From Clostridia bacterium (GTDB lineage: Bacteria > Bacillota > Clostridia > Lutisporales > Lutisporaceae), in assembly GCA_029256325.1 (NCBI GenBank), contig JAQSYD010000069.1, forward strand, positions 1-40,137: a stretch of 40,137 bases of DNA. The letters run 5' to 3'. Shown here one piece after another: positions 1-7,732 of this stretch. Within the stretch, counting starts at the first letter, position 1. Each line of letters begins with the position of its first letter. A program made the position numbers and the translations under genes. Below the pieces are notes generated by a model. That model made no database searches. It was not told the origin of the DNA and saw nothing but the letters and a program-made list of their open reading frames with translations.

Positions 1-192
1 GCTGCAATTCTTGCTGCTGTGGGGGATGGATTGTTTCCTTCCGTTGAAGCAGCCTGTGATGCATTTATTAAAGTAACGGATACTATTGAGCCAAATCCGG
101 CGCATGTTGAGTTATACAACAAAAAATATGACAAATTCAAAGAAATATACCCGGCAACCAAGGATTTATTCAAAAAGCTAACTGCAAAATAA
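1..192 (+). CDS. FGGY-family carbohydrate kinase, C-terminal fragment
   Basis: The window opens inside this gene; only the last 63 codons are present, ending at TAA 190-192. The fragment reads as the C-terminal helix region of FGGY kinases: an alanine-rich helix (AAILAAVGDG), then a segment ending with the typical P-x-x-x-x-x-Y-x-x-x-Y-x-x-F spacing (PNPAHVELYNKKYDKF). Family members phosphorylate sugars such as xylulose or related polyols in the cytosol. No active-site residues lie in the visible part, so the substrate cannot be inferred. It is followed at once by a strong terminator, so it closes an operon that lies left of the window. A second FGGY kinase lies 5.5 kb downstream, suggesting two neighbouring sugar-use operons. 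Confidence 0.75.
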   Translation, partial: AAILAAVGDGLFPSVEAACDAFIKVTDTIEPNPAHVELYNKKYDKFKEIYPATKDLFKKLTAK

Positions 193-193
193 A

Positions 194-240
194 AAGAAAT
201 AAGCCAGTAGTCATTGAGATTACTGGCTTATTTCTTTTTT
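194..240 (+). terminator. Rho-independent terminator after the kinase fragment
   Basis: A 16-bp stem (AAGAAATAAGCCAGTA with its complement) encloses a loop of about 10 nt and runs into a T-tract at 234-241. An A-tract on the left side makes it potentially bidirectional. The inner 29 nt (201-229), loop included, match the hairpin at 15572-15600 at 27 of 29 positions. Confidence 0.85.
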
Positions 241-321
241 TGAAAGCTATTTGTTATAGTCTCTATAATTACGTGACACTAGTAATTGCAGTAAATGTGT
301 GTTAAGGTTAAAGCTTGAAAA

Positions 322-367
322 ATCAGCGTTTTGAGACTGAAATTAATTTCAGTCTCAAAACGCTGAT
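322..367. repeat. Perfect 46-bp palindrome
   Basis: Two 23-bp arms (left arm begins ATCAGCGTTTTGAGACTG) meet with no spacer, so the 46 bp read identically on both strands. It lies between the terminator of the upstream kinase and the promoter of the SorC operon. No T-tract follows on either strand, so it is not a textbook terminator. It could form a cruciform or a very stable RNA hairpin, or be a protein-binding site. The rest of the 241-456 gap holds the promoter and operator listed separately. Confidence 0.85.
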
Positions 368-373
368 AATTTA

Positions 374-402
374 TTTACTATTGCAAAGCAGTATGGTACT
401 AT
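374..402 (+). promoter_or_regulatory. Predicted sigma-A promoter of the SorC-led sugar operon
   Basis: TTTACT at 374-379 and TACTAT at 397-402 are separated by 17 bp, and TGG precedes the -10 box (extended -10). Transcription would start near 409, upstream of the inverted-repeat operator at 426-441. Confidence 0.55.
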
Positions 403-425
403 ACAAGTGAATACAATTTCATATA

Positions 426-441
426 TTGAACAAATGTTCAA
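426..441. promoter_or_regulatory. Inverted-repeat operator, probably for the SorC-family regulator
   Basis: TTGAACAAATGTTCAA consists of perfect 7-bp arms (TTGAACA / TGTTCAA) around AA. It lies just downstream of the predicted promoter and about 15 bp before the regulator's start codon. Operators of this TGAACA/TGTTCA type are known for SorC/DeoR-type sugar regulators. Autoregulation of the operon is inferred from position. Confidence 0.6.
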
Positions 442-456
442 AAGTGGAGGGGTTAT

Positions 457-1407
457 ATGGCGATTACAGACAATATAAGAATGACAATTAAAGTTTGTCA
501 ACTATATTATGAGGATAACTTAAGTCAAAAGGAAATATCGGCACAGCTTGGCATTTCAAGACCTCAAATAAGCAGACTGCTTACATATGCAAAATCCAAC
601 AATATTGTTTCTATCAAAATTAATAATCCATATATCGATGAAACAAGATTAGAACGCCAATTAGTCGAAAAATATCATCTTAAGGATGCCTTAGTTCTAA
701 ATACAAACGGGGCCAATGAATCCGGAAGATTGGATGAGTTTGGCAGGTTGGCTGCAAATTGTTTAGATGCATATATTTTTGATAACAACAGAGTGGGAGT
801 AATGAGCGGTCAAACCATAAGCAGCGTTGTTTGGTCCATCAAGCATTTTGACCGTCGTGGTCTTGAATTTATACCCCTAGTTGGAGGTATTGGTTCTGCC
901 AGTGTTAATTTTCATGCCAATGTCATTGCACAAAGATTTGCAGAATGCTCTGGTGGCAGCTGCTATATGCTCAATGCACCTGTTATTGTGCAAAGTGAAG
1001 AAGCACGTAATATACTAATGAACGAGCCTGAAATTGCAGCAGTACTCAAAAAGGGCAATGAATGTGATGTGGTGATCGTAGGGATTGGACAAATCGATAT
1101 GGATTCTACAACAGCTCAGGCTGGAGCACTGAACAATGAAAATGTAGAAAGTCTAAAAGCGGCAGGAGCTGTTGCCTCCGTATGCACTTCCTATGTTGAC
1201 TGTAATGGAAGACTTATTGAAACTGAGTTAGATAAACGTTCAATAGGTCAAACCTTAGACCAAATTAAAAAATGTAAGACAATTGCACTAGCAATTGGCA
1301 ATAGAAAAGTTGAGTCTATTAAGGCAGCTCTTTTAGGAGGCCATATTGATGTTTTCATCACTGACCTTGAAACTGCGCGTTCTATTATAGACGAAACACA
1401 TTATTAA
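457..1407 (+). CDS. SorC-family sugar-responsive transcriptional regulator
   Basis: Cytosolic DNA-binding regulator of the SorC/LsrR/CggR class, 316 aa, a normal length. An N-terminal helix-turn-helix (about residues 17-45, with NLSQKEISAQLGISRPQISR) is followed by the large sugar-phosphate-binding domain (about 60-316) of the family, recognisable from stretches such as GVMSGQTISSVV and VGGIGSAS. The ATG at 457 has GGAGGGG upstream. It is the first gene of a run of six same-strand genes: binding protein, ATPase, permease, TrpA-like enzyme and kinase. Family knowledge says the effector is usually a phosphorylated sugar made by the operon's own kinase, so the FGGY kinase product is the likely inducer; that is inference. 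The palindrome at 426-441 is its probable site. Confidence 0.88.
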   Translation: MAITDNIRMTIKVCQLYYEDNLSQKEISAQLGISRPQISRLLTYAKSNNIVSIKINNPYIDETRLERQLVEKYHLKDALVLNTNGANESGRLDEFGRLAANCLDAYIFDNNRVGVMSGQTISSVVWSIKHFDRRGLEFIPLVGGIGSASVNFHANVIAQRFAECSGGSCYMLNAPVIVQSEEARNILMNEPEIAAVLKKGNECDVVIVGIGQIDMDSTTAQAGALNNENVESLKAAGAVASVCTSYVDCNGRLIETELDKRSIGQTLDQIKKCKTIALAIGNRKVESIKAALLGGHIDVFITDLETARSIIDETHY

Positions 1408-1447
1408 GGAGGGAAATAATTTGAAAATTATTAAGGGGGGTCAAATC

Positions 1448-2407
1448 ATGAAAAAAGTTTTCGCACTGGTTTTAGCATTAACACTTATGTTATCCTTAGC
1501 AGCTTGCAGCAATTCTGCTGCGCCAGCTGATTCTTCAGCAGGTAAGAGTGGTACTGATACTGCGACAGAAGCAGCAAAGAAGATATCCATACTTACACCT
1601 TATCTTAGTTCTGTAACCACGAACCAAATGGTTGAGACAATGAAGGCAAGTATGGAAACTAAAGGCATGGTAGTTACTGTTGTGGATACAAAAGGCGATT
1701 TTGGTCAGCTTGCAAGCCGTATTGAGGACGTTGTTTCTTCTAAAGCGGATGCAATTGTACTTGTAAGTGCAGATCCAAATCAAGTTAAGACACAGCTTCA
1801 AGCAGCTTTTGATGCGAGTATTCCTGTATTTGGTTGTGACAGTGGTTTTATTGAGGGTATGATGGTCAATGCAACTAGTGATAACTACGCAATGGGTGAG
1901 ATGATGGCAAAATACTTATTTGAGGACTTAATGGGTGGAAAAGGTACTGTAATTGCACTTACTCATCGTCCTCATCCGGGTGTTGTGAAGAGAAGTGAAG
2001 CTTTTGATAAGCTTTTAAAGGAGTATCCTAACATTAAGCTAATAACAGAACAACATATTGAGGTTCCTGGACCTATTGAGAATTCTAGAAAGGTTATGGA
2101 GAACCTAATCCTTTCCAATGCATCAAAAGATTCAATTACAGCAGTATGGAGTGCATGGGATGAACCTGCTATAGGCGCTACACAAGCACTTCAGGATGCA
2201 GGAAGAAGCGAAGTAATTGTAACAGGTGTTGACGGCAACAGTCAGGCAGTTGAAATGATTAATCAAGATACAAACTTAAAGGCAACTGCAGCACAGAATT
2301 TTGAGGGTATGGTAGAGATTGTCGTAAATGAAATGACAAAAATGTTCGCAGGTGAAGAAATTACAAAGGGCGAGCAATATGCACCGGCAACAATTATAAA
2401 AAAGTAA
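1448..2407 (+). CDS. Sugar ABC transporter substrate-binding lipoprotein
   Basis: Membrane-anchored extracellular binding protein, about 319 aa. The start at ATG 1448 is preferred over an upstream in-frame TTG at 1421 because AAGGGGGG lies just before it and the protein then begins with a classic lipoprotein signal (MKKVFALVLALTLMLSLAAC). The lipobox LAAC is followed by a Ser/Ala/Thr-rich linker, then a periplasmic-binding-protein type I fold (Peripla_BP_4, RbsB-like) from about residue 40. Characteristic pieces are the D-A-I-V-L-V strand, the VFGCDSG strand and a late VTGVDGN segment. It hands ligand to the RbsA/RbsC-like transporter encoded next. The ligand is probably a pentose, hexose or related polyol, but the sequence does not say which. 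Confidence 0.88.
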   Translation: MKKVFALVLALTLMLSLAACSNSAAPADSSAGKSGTDTATEAAKKISILTPYLSSVTTNQMVETMKASMETKGMVVTVVDTKGDFGQLASRIEDVVSSKADAIVLVSADPNQVKTQLQAAFDASIPVFGCDSGFIEGMMVNATSDNYAMGEMMAKYLFEDLMGGKGTVIALTHRPHPGVVKRSEAFDKLLKEYPNIKLITEQHIEVPGPIENSRKVMENLILSNASKDSITAVWSAWDEPAIGATQALQDAGRSEVIVTGVDGNSQAVEMINQDTNLKATAAQNFEGMVEIVVNEMTKMFAGEEITKGEQYAPATIIKK

Positions 2408-2452
2408 AATAAAAGGAATATGCAACAAATTTTCGCCAAGGAGTGATATGCT

Positions 2453-3934
2453 ATGTTACTGCAAACAAAACAATTGTGTAAGCAATTTAGCGGCATGTAT
2501 GCCCTTAAGGATATCAATTTTGAGATCGCTGAGGGAGAAATACACGGACTCGTAGGTGAGAACGGCGCAGGCAAATCCACATTAATAAAGATACTCACTG
2601 GTGTTTATAGCATAGATAATGGTGAAATTTATTGGAACGGGGAGCGTGTAGAGATACACAATCCCCGCCAAAGCCGGAATATCGGCATCAATGTTATCCA
2701 CCAGGATAGACATCTTATCCCAGCCTTCAATGGAATTGAAAACATCTATTTAGGCTTGGAATATGAAAAGAAATCAGGATTTGCGGTGGACTGGGCAAAA
2801 ATGAAAAAAAGAGTGGATGAAGTGATTGCAGATTTGGGTATTGACATTGACCTGACACTTCCTGCCTCTCAACTTACTCCGCCACAGCGTACACTCATCG
2901 AAATTGCTCGTGGGATGATGACAGAATGTAAATTGTTAATATTGGATGAACCTACAGCATCACTTACGGACAAGGAAGCTGAGATGCTATTTGAAACAAT
3001 AGGAAAGCTTCAAGCTAGAGGTACATCCATTCTATATGTTACCCATAGAATGGATGAGATTTTTAGATTAACAGATAGGATTACTGTTTTTAAAAATGGT
3101 CAAATGGTTAATACAGTAAATACGAAAGACGTAGACAAAGATAAGATTATTTCAATGATGACAGATAATTGGACAAGCCAAAAAATAGACAGCGCTAATA
3201 ACTTTGGAAATACTATGCTGTCAGTGAAAAATATAGCATCTAGAGATGGAATTGTTAAAAATGCAAGCTTTGAGGTTCATGCAGGTGAGATATTAGGTAT
3301 CTTTGGTCTAGGCGGTAGTGGCAGAACTGAATTATTGGAATGTGTATATGGATACCGTACAAAATCTGAAGGAAGTATTTTGCTTGATGGCAAACACATT
3401 GAAAATAACACGCCAGCGAATTCTATTAAAAATGGAATGGTACTCATTTGCGAAGACAGAAGAGGAATGGCTTTAGTTGGTTCACTGAGCGTAAAACAAA
3501 ATACTGTTCTTTCCACCATAGACAACTATTCGAAATTTGGTGTAGTCAATGAGTCAAAGGAAAAAGCGGATACGCTAGAAAAGATTGACACACTTAATAT
3601 AAAAACAGAAGGTCCTGATCAAACAGTACTGCAGCTTTCAGGGGGAAATCAGCAAAAGGTTGTATTTGCAAAGGCATTACTTTCAAACCCAAAGGTTTTA
3701 CTATGTGATGAACCGACACAAGCGGTCGACGTCATGACAAGGTTTGAAATTCATAAGCTATTGCGCAAAAAAGCTGAAGAAGGTAATGCGGTTGTATTTG
3801 TATCCTCAGATTTAAAAGAGGTTTTAGAAGTAGCTGACAATATACAAATCATGGCAAATGGATGCACTAAAGAATTGCTTAAAAATGACGGTTTGGCTGC
3901 TGAGCAGGTACTTGCCTGTTGCTATGCAGACTGA
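2453..3934 (+). CDS. Sugar ABC transporter, double ATPase subunit (RbsA/MglA-like)
   Basis: 493 aa with two fused nucleotide-binding domains, the standard length for this family. NBD1 has Walker A GENGAGKST (residues 35-43) and Walker B LLILDEPTAS, but the usual LSGGQ signature is replaced by LTPPQ. NBD2 (about 250-493) has the degenerate Walker A GLGGSGRTE typical of RbsA second halves, a canonical LSGGNQQK signature and Walker B VLLCDEPT. The changed NBD1 signature suggests the two ATP sites are unequal. The ATG at 2453 is preceded by AAGGAG. It energises the permease encoded immediately downstream for import of the ligand bound by the lipoprotein upstream. Confidence 0.92.
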   Translation: MLLQTKQLCKQFSGMYALKDINFEIAEGEIHGLVGENGAGKSTLIKILTGVYSIDNGEIYWNGERVEIHNPRQSRNIGINVIHQDRHLIPAFNGIENIYLGLEYEKKSGFAVDWAKMKKRVDEVIADLGIDIDLTLPASQLTPPQRTLIEIARGMMTECKLLILDEPTASLTDKEAEMLFETIGKLQARGTSILYVTHRMDEIFRLTDRITVFKNGQMVNTVNTKDVDKDKIISMMTDNWTSQKIDSANNFGNTMLSVKNIASRDGIVKNASFEVHAGEILGIFGLGGSGRTELLECVYGYRTKSEGSILLDGKHIENNTPANSIKNGMVLICEDRRGMALVGSLSVKQNTVLSTIDNYSKFGVVNESKEKADTLEKIDTLNIKTEGPDQTVLQLSGGNQQKVVFAKALLSNPKVLLCDEPTQAVDVMTRFEIHKLLRKKAEEGNAVVFVSSDLKEVLEVADNIQIMANGCTKELLKNDGLAAEQVLACCYAD

Positions 3935-3953
3935 TTGGAGGGGGCTATTATAT

Positions 3954-4907
3954 ATGAATAAAAAAATTAATATTTCTGACCTGTTTAGAGCCTATGGAAC
4001 AATTTTTGCAGGTATTATCATTGTGATTGTATTTAGCATTTTGCGACCAGATGCGTTTTTTACTATGGGAAACCTAATTAATATTACCAGACAAATTTCA
4101 CTGCTGGTTATAATAGCTTTAGGTGCAACCTTAGTAATGTGTGTGGATGAGTTTGATTTGTCTATTGGTGCACTTGCAAGTCTAGGGGGCGTTGTAGCTG
4201 CAAAATTAGCAGTAGCGGGTGTTCCAATTCTTTTATGCTTCATAATACCCGTAATCATCTGCTTTTTAATTGGTTTAATCAACGGCTGGATTGTCACAAG
4301 ATTTAAAGTGCTTTCTTTCATTACTACCCTTGCGATGAGTACTATTCTTGGAGGGTTTACCTTTTGGTTTACAGGTGGTGCTACCGTATTCCAAAACATA
4401 CCGAAAGCCTTTATAATCGTTGGTTCAAAAAGTATATTGGCGATTCCTTTACTTTCTATTATTATGGTAATACTGACATTCGTGTTTTGGTTTATTATGC
4501 GTCATACAGCTTTTGGCAGAAAGCTATATGCGATAGGTGGCAATGAGTCTGCCTCTCAAGTTTCAGGCATTCATGTTAAGAAATATAAAAATCTTGCTTT
4601 TGCACTGTGTGCAGCACTTGCCGCACTAACAGGAGTTTTGATGGCATCACGTCTTGGTTCTGCACACCCAACAGGGGGGGATGGTCTGTTTTTACAGTCC
4701 TATGCTGCTGTATTTCTTGGCAGAACTGTATTTAAAGAAGGCGTTCCAAATATTTGGGGTACATTTGTAGGGGCAGCAATTTTAGGAATACTTGCAAACG
4801 GTTTAACTATTTTGCAGGTACCAACCTTCATGCAGGATTTACTAACAGGATGCATCATTATTTTGGCAGTGATAATTCAAAAAATGGGACGTGGTGATTC
4901 GAAGTGA
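3954..4907 (+). CDS. Sugar ABC transporter permease (RbsC-like)
   Basis: Integral membrane permease of the BPD_transp_2 / RbsC family, about 317 aa. The frame is open further upstream to 3858, but the ATG at 3954 follows GGAGGGG and gives a normal N-terminus (MNKKINISDLFRAYG) ahead of the first membrane helix. Roughly eight to ten hydrophobic segments follow. The family signature around residues 60-75 is clear (LGATLVMCVDEFDLSIGAL), as is the late GGDGLFLQSYAAVFLG region. Only one permease gene is present, so it probably acts as a homodimer with the double ATPase. Its stop codon overlaps the GTG start of the TrpA-like gene, which implies translational coupling. Confidence 0.9.
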   Translation: MNKKINISDLFRAYGTIFAGIIIVIVFSILRPDAFFTMGNLINITRQISLLVIIALGATLVMCVDEFDLSIGALASLGGVVAAKLAVAGVPILLCFIIPVIICFLIGLINGWIVTRFKVLSFITTLAMSTILGGFTFWFTGGATVFQNIPKAFIIVGSKSILAIPLLSIIMVILTFVFWFIMRHTAFGRKLYAIGGNESASQVSGIHVKKYKNLAFALCAALAALTGVLMASRLGSAHPTGGDGLFLQSYAAVFLGRTVFKEGVPNIWGTFVGAAILGILANGLTILQVPTFMQDLLTGCIIILAVIIQKMGRGDSK

Positions 4908-5701
4908 TTAATATAGTTTCTAAACGAAATTTACATGTTATACAAAATGAAAAGAAATTGCTGGTAGGCTATCTGCTTGCAGGTTATCCGCAAAAGGACA
5001 GTTTTTTAGAGGTTATAACGAATTGTGAAACTGCCGGTGTAGATATTTTTGAGCTTGGTTTTCCGTCTTCTGATCCTTCAAGTGATGGCGAAGTAATAAA
5101 GAAAGCACATCAGATGGTAGATACCTCGGTATGCAGCGATGTGAATTACTGGAATTCAATAAGAAGTGCTGTTACAAAGCCGATATGGGTAATGGCATAT
5201 AAAAAGGATCTTATAGATACAGGCTTTTACAAAACTCTGGCAGACAAGAGATTAATCGATGCGTTGGTCATACCAGATATAAGCTTTAAGGAGCGCCAAG
5301 AGTTAGGAGAGGAACTTGCTCCATATGGCGTTGATATAGTAGGCTTCGTAAATCCTGAAATGAAGGACATTGAGCTGGAAGAGTGCTTTTCAAATACAGC
5401 CCTTGTTTATCAACAGCTTTATTCAGGTCCGACAGGTATGTCTGTTATATCTGATGACTTTGGAAAAATACTACATAAAGCACGTCGCCATAAAAGCATC
5501 AAAGTGTTCGCTGGATTTGGAATTAGTACACCGCAGCGGGTTAACCAATTGCTTAATGATGGCTTTGATGGTGTTATCATAGGAACGGCTATGATAAATA
5601 AACTAAACGATTCGGTACAAGACTTGATTACATTTATTAATGAACTGACTGCTACAACCAAAAAGGCAGGTGGAAGTAATGAAGTATATAGCAACCTTTG
5701 A
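4904..5701 (+). CDS. TrpA-like (tryptophan synthase alpha homologue) TIM-barrel enzyme in a sugar operon
   Basis: 265 aa, the usual TrpA size and fold. Both catalytic residues of TrpA appear to be kept: the Glu of E-L-G (E50, cf. Glu49 of Salmonella TrpA) and the Asp of S-D-G (D61, cf. Asp60) in ELGFPSSDPSSDGEVI. The C-terminal phosphate-binding segment GFGISTPQRV...IIGTAMI is also kept. Differences from true TrpA include Ser for Phe after P54 and Glu for Pro after the SDG. There is no trpB or other trp gene nearby. It starts with GTG overlapping the permease stop and runs into the FGGY kinase, so it is transcribed with sugar uptake genes. TrpA catalyses retro-aldol cleavage of indole-glycerol phosphate; here a retro-aldol cleavage or isomerisation of the kinase's phosphorylated product is the natural guess, but it is inference. 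Confidence 0.8.
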   Translation: MINIVSKRNLHVIQNEKKLLVGYLLAGYPQKDSFLEVITNCETAGVDIFELGFPSSDPSSDGEVIKKAHQMVDTSVCSDVNYWNSIRSAVTKPIWVMAYKKDLIDTGFYKTLADKRLIDALVIPDISFKERQELGEELAPYGVDIVGFVNPEMKDIELEECFSNTALVYQQLYSGPTGMSVISDDFGKILHKARRHKSIKVFAGFGISTPQRVNQLLNDGFDGVIIGTAMINKLNDSVQDLITFINELTATTKKAGGSNEVYSNL

Positions 5702-7157
5702 TATTGGGACAACTGCAGTAAAAGGTGTTTTTGTTGCAATTGACGGTACTCCTGTTTTTACAAAAAGTATTAATATTGAAACAGTATTCATAGGGGATTT
5801 TAAAGAACAGCGTCCTATGGACTGGTATTATGCATTTTGCATCATTTCAACAGAATATTTTGCCAAAGGATATGATCCAAATGATGTTATTGGAATTGTG
5901 ATGAGCGGGCAGATGCAGGATTTAATTCCCGTAGATAAAAGCAATATGCCTACTAGAAACGCGATTCTATATTCTGATGTCAGAGCTGAAAAACAAGCAA
6001 AAGAGATTGTCGAAATTGTGGGCTTTAATGAAATAGTAAATAGTTCAGGAAACAATTTTGATGGTTCTATACCTTTTTCAAAGCTTTTGTGGTTGAAGCA
6101 AAATCACTTTAATGATTATAGGAATACATTTAAGATATTATTCAGTTCAAAGGATTATGTTATTTTATGCTTAACGGATTGCCATGTAACTGATGTGACT
6201 ACAGCATCAACTACAGGGTTGATGGATATTCATAAAAAACATTGGAATATTAATTGGTTGGATGCTGTGGGAATAGATCATTCGAAGCTTCCTCAACTGC
6301 TATATGCAGAAGAACAAGCAGGAATTGTAACTGAAAATGCATCTTATGAGACTGGATTTGCATTAGGAACACCTGTTTATGCAGGTACTGGTGATGCAGG
6401 TGCTACAACCTTGGCAAGCGGAATTGCATCTGATGGTGAGTTTAACATCAATTTGGGTACTTCAGGCTGGGTTGCCTGTGTATCTTCTGATGTACTCGAA
6501 AAATTAGGGGTATTTAACCTTGCCGCAATGCCTAAGGGTCATTATATCAATGTAGTACCTTTTTTTAATGCCGGAAATGTGCATAAATGGATTAGCAATA
6601 CCTTGACAAATGATAATGAACTAGATGAAAAGTATGACTATGTTCATAAGCTTTTAGAACAAAGTGTGCCAGGAAGTCATGGACTGATGTTTTTGCCATA
6701 TTTGGTAGGTGAAAGATTTCCGGTTGTAGATACACAAATTCGAGGTGGTTTTATAGGCATTACCCCAGAGACAACGAAACAGGACATGGCACGCGCTAGC
6801 CTGGAAGGTGTTGCCTTTTCTATTCGCCAAGGGATTGAAAGCATTGGACGTAAGCCAAATAAGATTTCTTTAATTGGCGGTGGTGCACAAGTTCGCGTTT
6901 GGTGTCAGATTTTTGCTGACATACTGGGTCATGAAGTTCAGGTTTATGATGATTCGGAGTTTTTACCTTCTATAGCAATTGCAGCATCTGTAATGGTTGC
7001 ACAAGGAATAATACCAAATTATCATAAATTTACAGAGACGCTGCAACAGTCTCAAAATTGTAAAAGCTATAAACCAGAACCATACGCTGTAGAGCTAATG
7101 AATAAATTATATGATTCTTATTGCAGTATTTATCCCGCCTTTAAGAAAATTAAATAG
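5679..7157 (+). CDS. FGGY-family carbohydrate kinase
   Basis: Cytosolic sugar kinase, about 492 aa, typical for the family. N-terminal ATPase motif FDIGTTAVKGVF, sugar/nucleotide-site regions GTGDAGATTLASG and NLGTSGWVA, and the C-terminal adenosine motif LIGGGAQVRVWCQIFADI are all present. I take the ATG at 5679, with AGGTGGAAG before it; a GTG at 5670 is in frame but overlaps that ribosome-binding site. The gene overlaps the end of the TrpA-like gene by 23 nt, so the two are coupled. It probably phosphorylates the sugar brought in by the ABC transporter, giving both the TrpA-like enzyme's substrate and the regulator's effector. Relatives include xylulokinase and LsrK; the true substrate cannot be fixed from sequence. 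Confidence 0.88.
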   Translation: MKYIATFDIGTTAVKGVFVAIDGTPVFTKSINIETVFIGDFKEQRPMDWYYAFCIISTEYFAKGYDPNDVIGIVMSGQMQDLIPVDKSNMPTRNAILYSDVRAEKQAKEIVEIVGFNEIVNSSGNNFDGSIPFSKLLWLKQNHFNDYRNTFKILFSSKDYVILCLTDCHVTDVTTASTTGLMDIHKKHWNINWLDAVGIDHSKLPQLLYAEEQAGIVTENASYETGFALGTPVYAGTGDAGATTLASGIASDGEFNINLGTSGWVACVSSDVLEKLGVFNLAAMPKGHYINVVPFFNAGNVHKWISNTLTNDNELDEKYDYVHKLLEQSVPGSHGLMFLPYLVGERFPVVDTQIRGGFIGITPETTKQDMARASLEGVAFSIRQGIESIGRKPNKISLIGGGAQVRVWCQIFADILGHEVQVYDDSEFLPSIAIAASVMVAQGIIPNYHKFTETLQQSQNCKSYKPEPYAVELMNKLYDSYCSIYPAFKKIK

Positions 7158-7167
7158 AATATTAATA

Positions 7168-7211
7168 AAGCTGTTTTCTAGGAATGAAACCCTACAGAAA
7201 ACAGCTTTTTT
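7168..7211 (+). terminator. Terminator of the SorC-led sugar operon
   Basis: A 12-bp stem (AAGCTGTTTTCT / AGAAAACAGCTT) with a 16-nt loop is followed by a T-tract, directly after the kinase stop codon. Confidence 0.85.
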
Positions 7212-7317
7212 GTTATGAAGTGCTTTAAAATAAACAAATTTCGCGGTCAGGGTTTTACAAAAAAATACAAGTGGACTGGCTTATAATATTCTTAAAATAA
7301 GTATGACGGGGGGAACC

Positions 7318-7536
7318 ATGATGTATAGTAAGGTCTCAGAAATTATTGACACATTAAAAAGGGTTGAAGAAAGAGCTTGCATAGTCGGTTTTGATTTGGA
7401 TGATGCAAAGCTGCATACGAGATTAATCAGAGAACTGAAAATGGAGTGCGATGCAAATAATATCGACTGTAGGGAGCAAGTAAAAATGCTGCCTTTAGCA
7501 AATATTGATTACACATCACTTCAAATAAACTGTTAA
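7318..7536 (+). CDS. Small acidic orphan protein of unknown function
   Basis: About 72 aa starting MMYSKVSEIIDTLKRVEE. I do not recognise it. The start is placed at ATG 7318 because GGGGGG lies 5 nt before it; an in-frame ATG at 7303 lacks such a site, and ATG 7321 is equally possible. It is soluble, mostly helical in its first half, rich in Asp/Glu, and has four cysteines (in ACIVG, MECDAN, DCRE and the C-terminal NC). A TATAAT at 7282-7287 and a terminator at 7589-7631 make it a monocistronic unit between the sugar operon and the glycosyltransferase pair. The ribosome-binding site and clean flanking signals argue that it is a real gene. Confidence 0.55.
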   Translation: MMYSKVSEIIDTLKRVEERACIVGFDLDDAKLHTRLIRELKMECDANNIDCREQVKMLPLANIDYTSLQINC

Positions 7537-7588
7537 AACAACATGTCAGCACATCGATGAAGAGTTTTTAAATTTAAGAGCCATACAG

Positions 7589-7631
7589 AATAACCAGAAT
7601 TCTAATAATAGGATTCTGGTTATTGTTTTAA
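7589..7631 (+). terminator. Terminator after the small orphan gene
   Basis: A 12-bp stem (AATAACCAGAAT and its complement) with a short loop is followed by TGTTTTAAAG; the T-tract is modest. Confidence 0.75.
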
Positions 7632-7732
7632 AGAGCAAAGCATAAAACAGCAACTTATTTAAGGATAAATCATACAATATAGTAAGTACAAGCTTGATGT
7701 AAGCAAATCATGAAAAAATTGGGGGTATGACA

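Noticed and set aside
4904-5701. Annotation as a genuine tryptophan synthase alpha subunit (trpA)
   Set aside because: No trpB or other trp gene is nearby, residues near the indole site differ, and the gene is embedded in a sugar uptake operon.
5670-5701. Possible frameshift or gene fusion between the TrpA-like and kinase genes
   Set aside because: Both proteins have complete, family-length ends; the short overlap with a ribosome-binding site before the kinase ATG is ordinary translational coupling.
457-7157. Calling the operon lsr (autoinducer-2 uptake)
   Set aside because: The layout is similar, but there is one permease, no LsrF or LsrG, and no residue-level evidence for AI-2 binding.
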